A stretch of DNA of 64,000 bases. Source: Saprospiraceae bacterium. Its GTDB lineage: Bacteria; Bacteroidota; Bacteroidia; Chitinophagales; Saprospiraceae. Of this stretch, positions 63,750-64,000 are shown piece after piece. Numbering within the stretch: position 1 is the first letter of the stretch; the number at the start of each line of letters is the position of its first letter. The notes below the pieces were generated by a model. The model saw only the letters and a list, made by a program, of their open reading frames with translations, did not search any database and was not told the origin of the DNA. A program made the translations under genes and the position numbers. Where the stretch lies: the NCBI GenBank assembly GCA_016710235.1, contig JADJLG010000001.1:2655501-2719500 (forward strand), written 5' to 3'.

Positions 63750-64000
63750 ATGAAAAGTGAAAATTTCAGAACATGGTTTATTCTTTTGAGCATGCCCATT
63801 TCGATGTTGGCGATATTCCTTTTGGATAAGGTTGATTGGGGATGGATTGGAGGAGCGGTTTGGAGTTTTGGGTTTGCTGCAATGTATATCATATATGCAC
63901 AGAATAAAAAAGACGTCGCGATGTGGCGCTTTGTACTATTTACTATTGCGGCTGGATTTACTGAATTGATTGCTGACAAATGGATCGTTGATACTCATAC
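63750..64000 (+). CDS. Membrane protein (partial, cut by window end)
   Basis: ATG at 63750 opens a frame that stays open to the window edge (83 complete codons). Three hydrophobic segments are visible (about residues 8-25 FILLSMPISMLAIFLL, 30-48 IGGAVWSFGFAAMYIIYA, and 57-72 WRFVLFTIAAGFTELIA). It follows the FAD enzyme by 10 bases, so they are likely co-transcribed and may act on the same membrane substrate. The family cannot be assigned from this part. Confidence 0.7.
   Translation, partial: MKSENFRTWFILLSMPISMLAIFLLDKVDWGWIGGAVWSFGFAAMYIIYAQNKKDVAMWRFVLFTIAAGFTELIADKWIVDTH

Noticed and set aside
1..64000. tRNA, rRNA, insertion sequence or prophage genes
   Set aside because: I saw no rRNA segments, tRNA cloverleaf with a T-loop, transposase motifs or phage structural genes in the intergenic regions or reading frames.

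Overview
The window looks like a piece of a Bacteroidota chromosome, most likely from a Saprospiraceae-type lineage (inference). Supporting signs are several type IX secretion (T9SS) C-terminal sorting domains of both type A and type B, PorP/SprF and PorE-like genes, a TonB receptor paired with a lipoprotein, a futalosine-pathway gene, AT-rich intergenic DNA with TAnnTTTG-like -7 boxes, and very large repeat-built surface proteins. I see no rRNA, tRNA, CRISPR array, prophage or insertion sequence. Housekeeping and envelope genes are interleaved.

Layout. 1-7250 (mostly +): tail of an upstream gene, SDR-type threonine dehydrogenase, an IscA/ErpA-type Fe-S protein, a DoxX membrane protein, a DUF4287/DUF5655 protein and two T9SS-exported proteins. 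7251-7988 is a gene-poor, decayed-looking stretch. 7989-11163: futalosine hydrolase with an outer-membrane barrel gene (-), then a HerA-like ATPase (+). 11218-20462 (-): a giant 1.6-kresidue T9SS type B protein, mannose-1-phosphate guanylyltransferase, a POT peptide transporter and an aminotransferase. 20649-26158 (+): LOG-family protein, ACC deaminase/D-cysteine desulfhydrase-like enzyme, then nrdB-nrdA behind an AT-rich leader carrying a cluster of DnaA boxes. 26280-30948 (-): two small secreted proteins, a DUF3127 protein with an SSB-like acidic tail, dnaK and a lipoprotein. 31228-38349 (+): a PorP/SprF - PorE-like - type B surface protein operon.

38892-45446 (-): a porin, then a compact six-gene run read from 45446 leftward (EEP-family nuclease, PIF1-like helicase, an overlooked 42-residue membrane protein, MiaE-type hydroxylase, YwaF-like membrane protein, purB). 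Divergent from it, 45612-50623 (+) encodes a TonB receptor, a DUF5689 lipoprotein and a zinc-ribbon lipoprotein. Together with the secreted nuclease these could form a locus for taking up extracellular nucleic acid or phosphate (inference). TrmN6 follows.

51501-56726 (+) is the most unusual part. It is a five-gene operon encoding a coiled-coil cytoplasmic protein, a two-TM protein with a PspA/XpaC-like helical body, a substrate-binding protein fused to an OmpA peptidoglycan-binding domain and anchored in the inner membrane, an enlarged ABC permease, and an ABC ATPase. It is followed by aspartate kinase, a T9SS M14 carboxypeptidase and an MscS channel. I read the five genes as a candidate envelope-tethered ABC system, possibly linked to stress or cell-wall sensing. 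The window ends with a small secreted protein, a membrane-anchored FAD oxidoreductase and the start of a membrane protein cut by the window edge.
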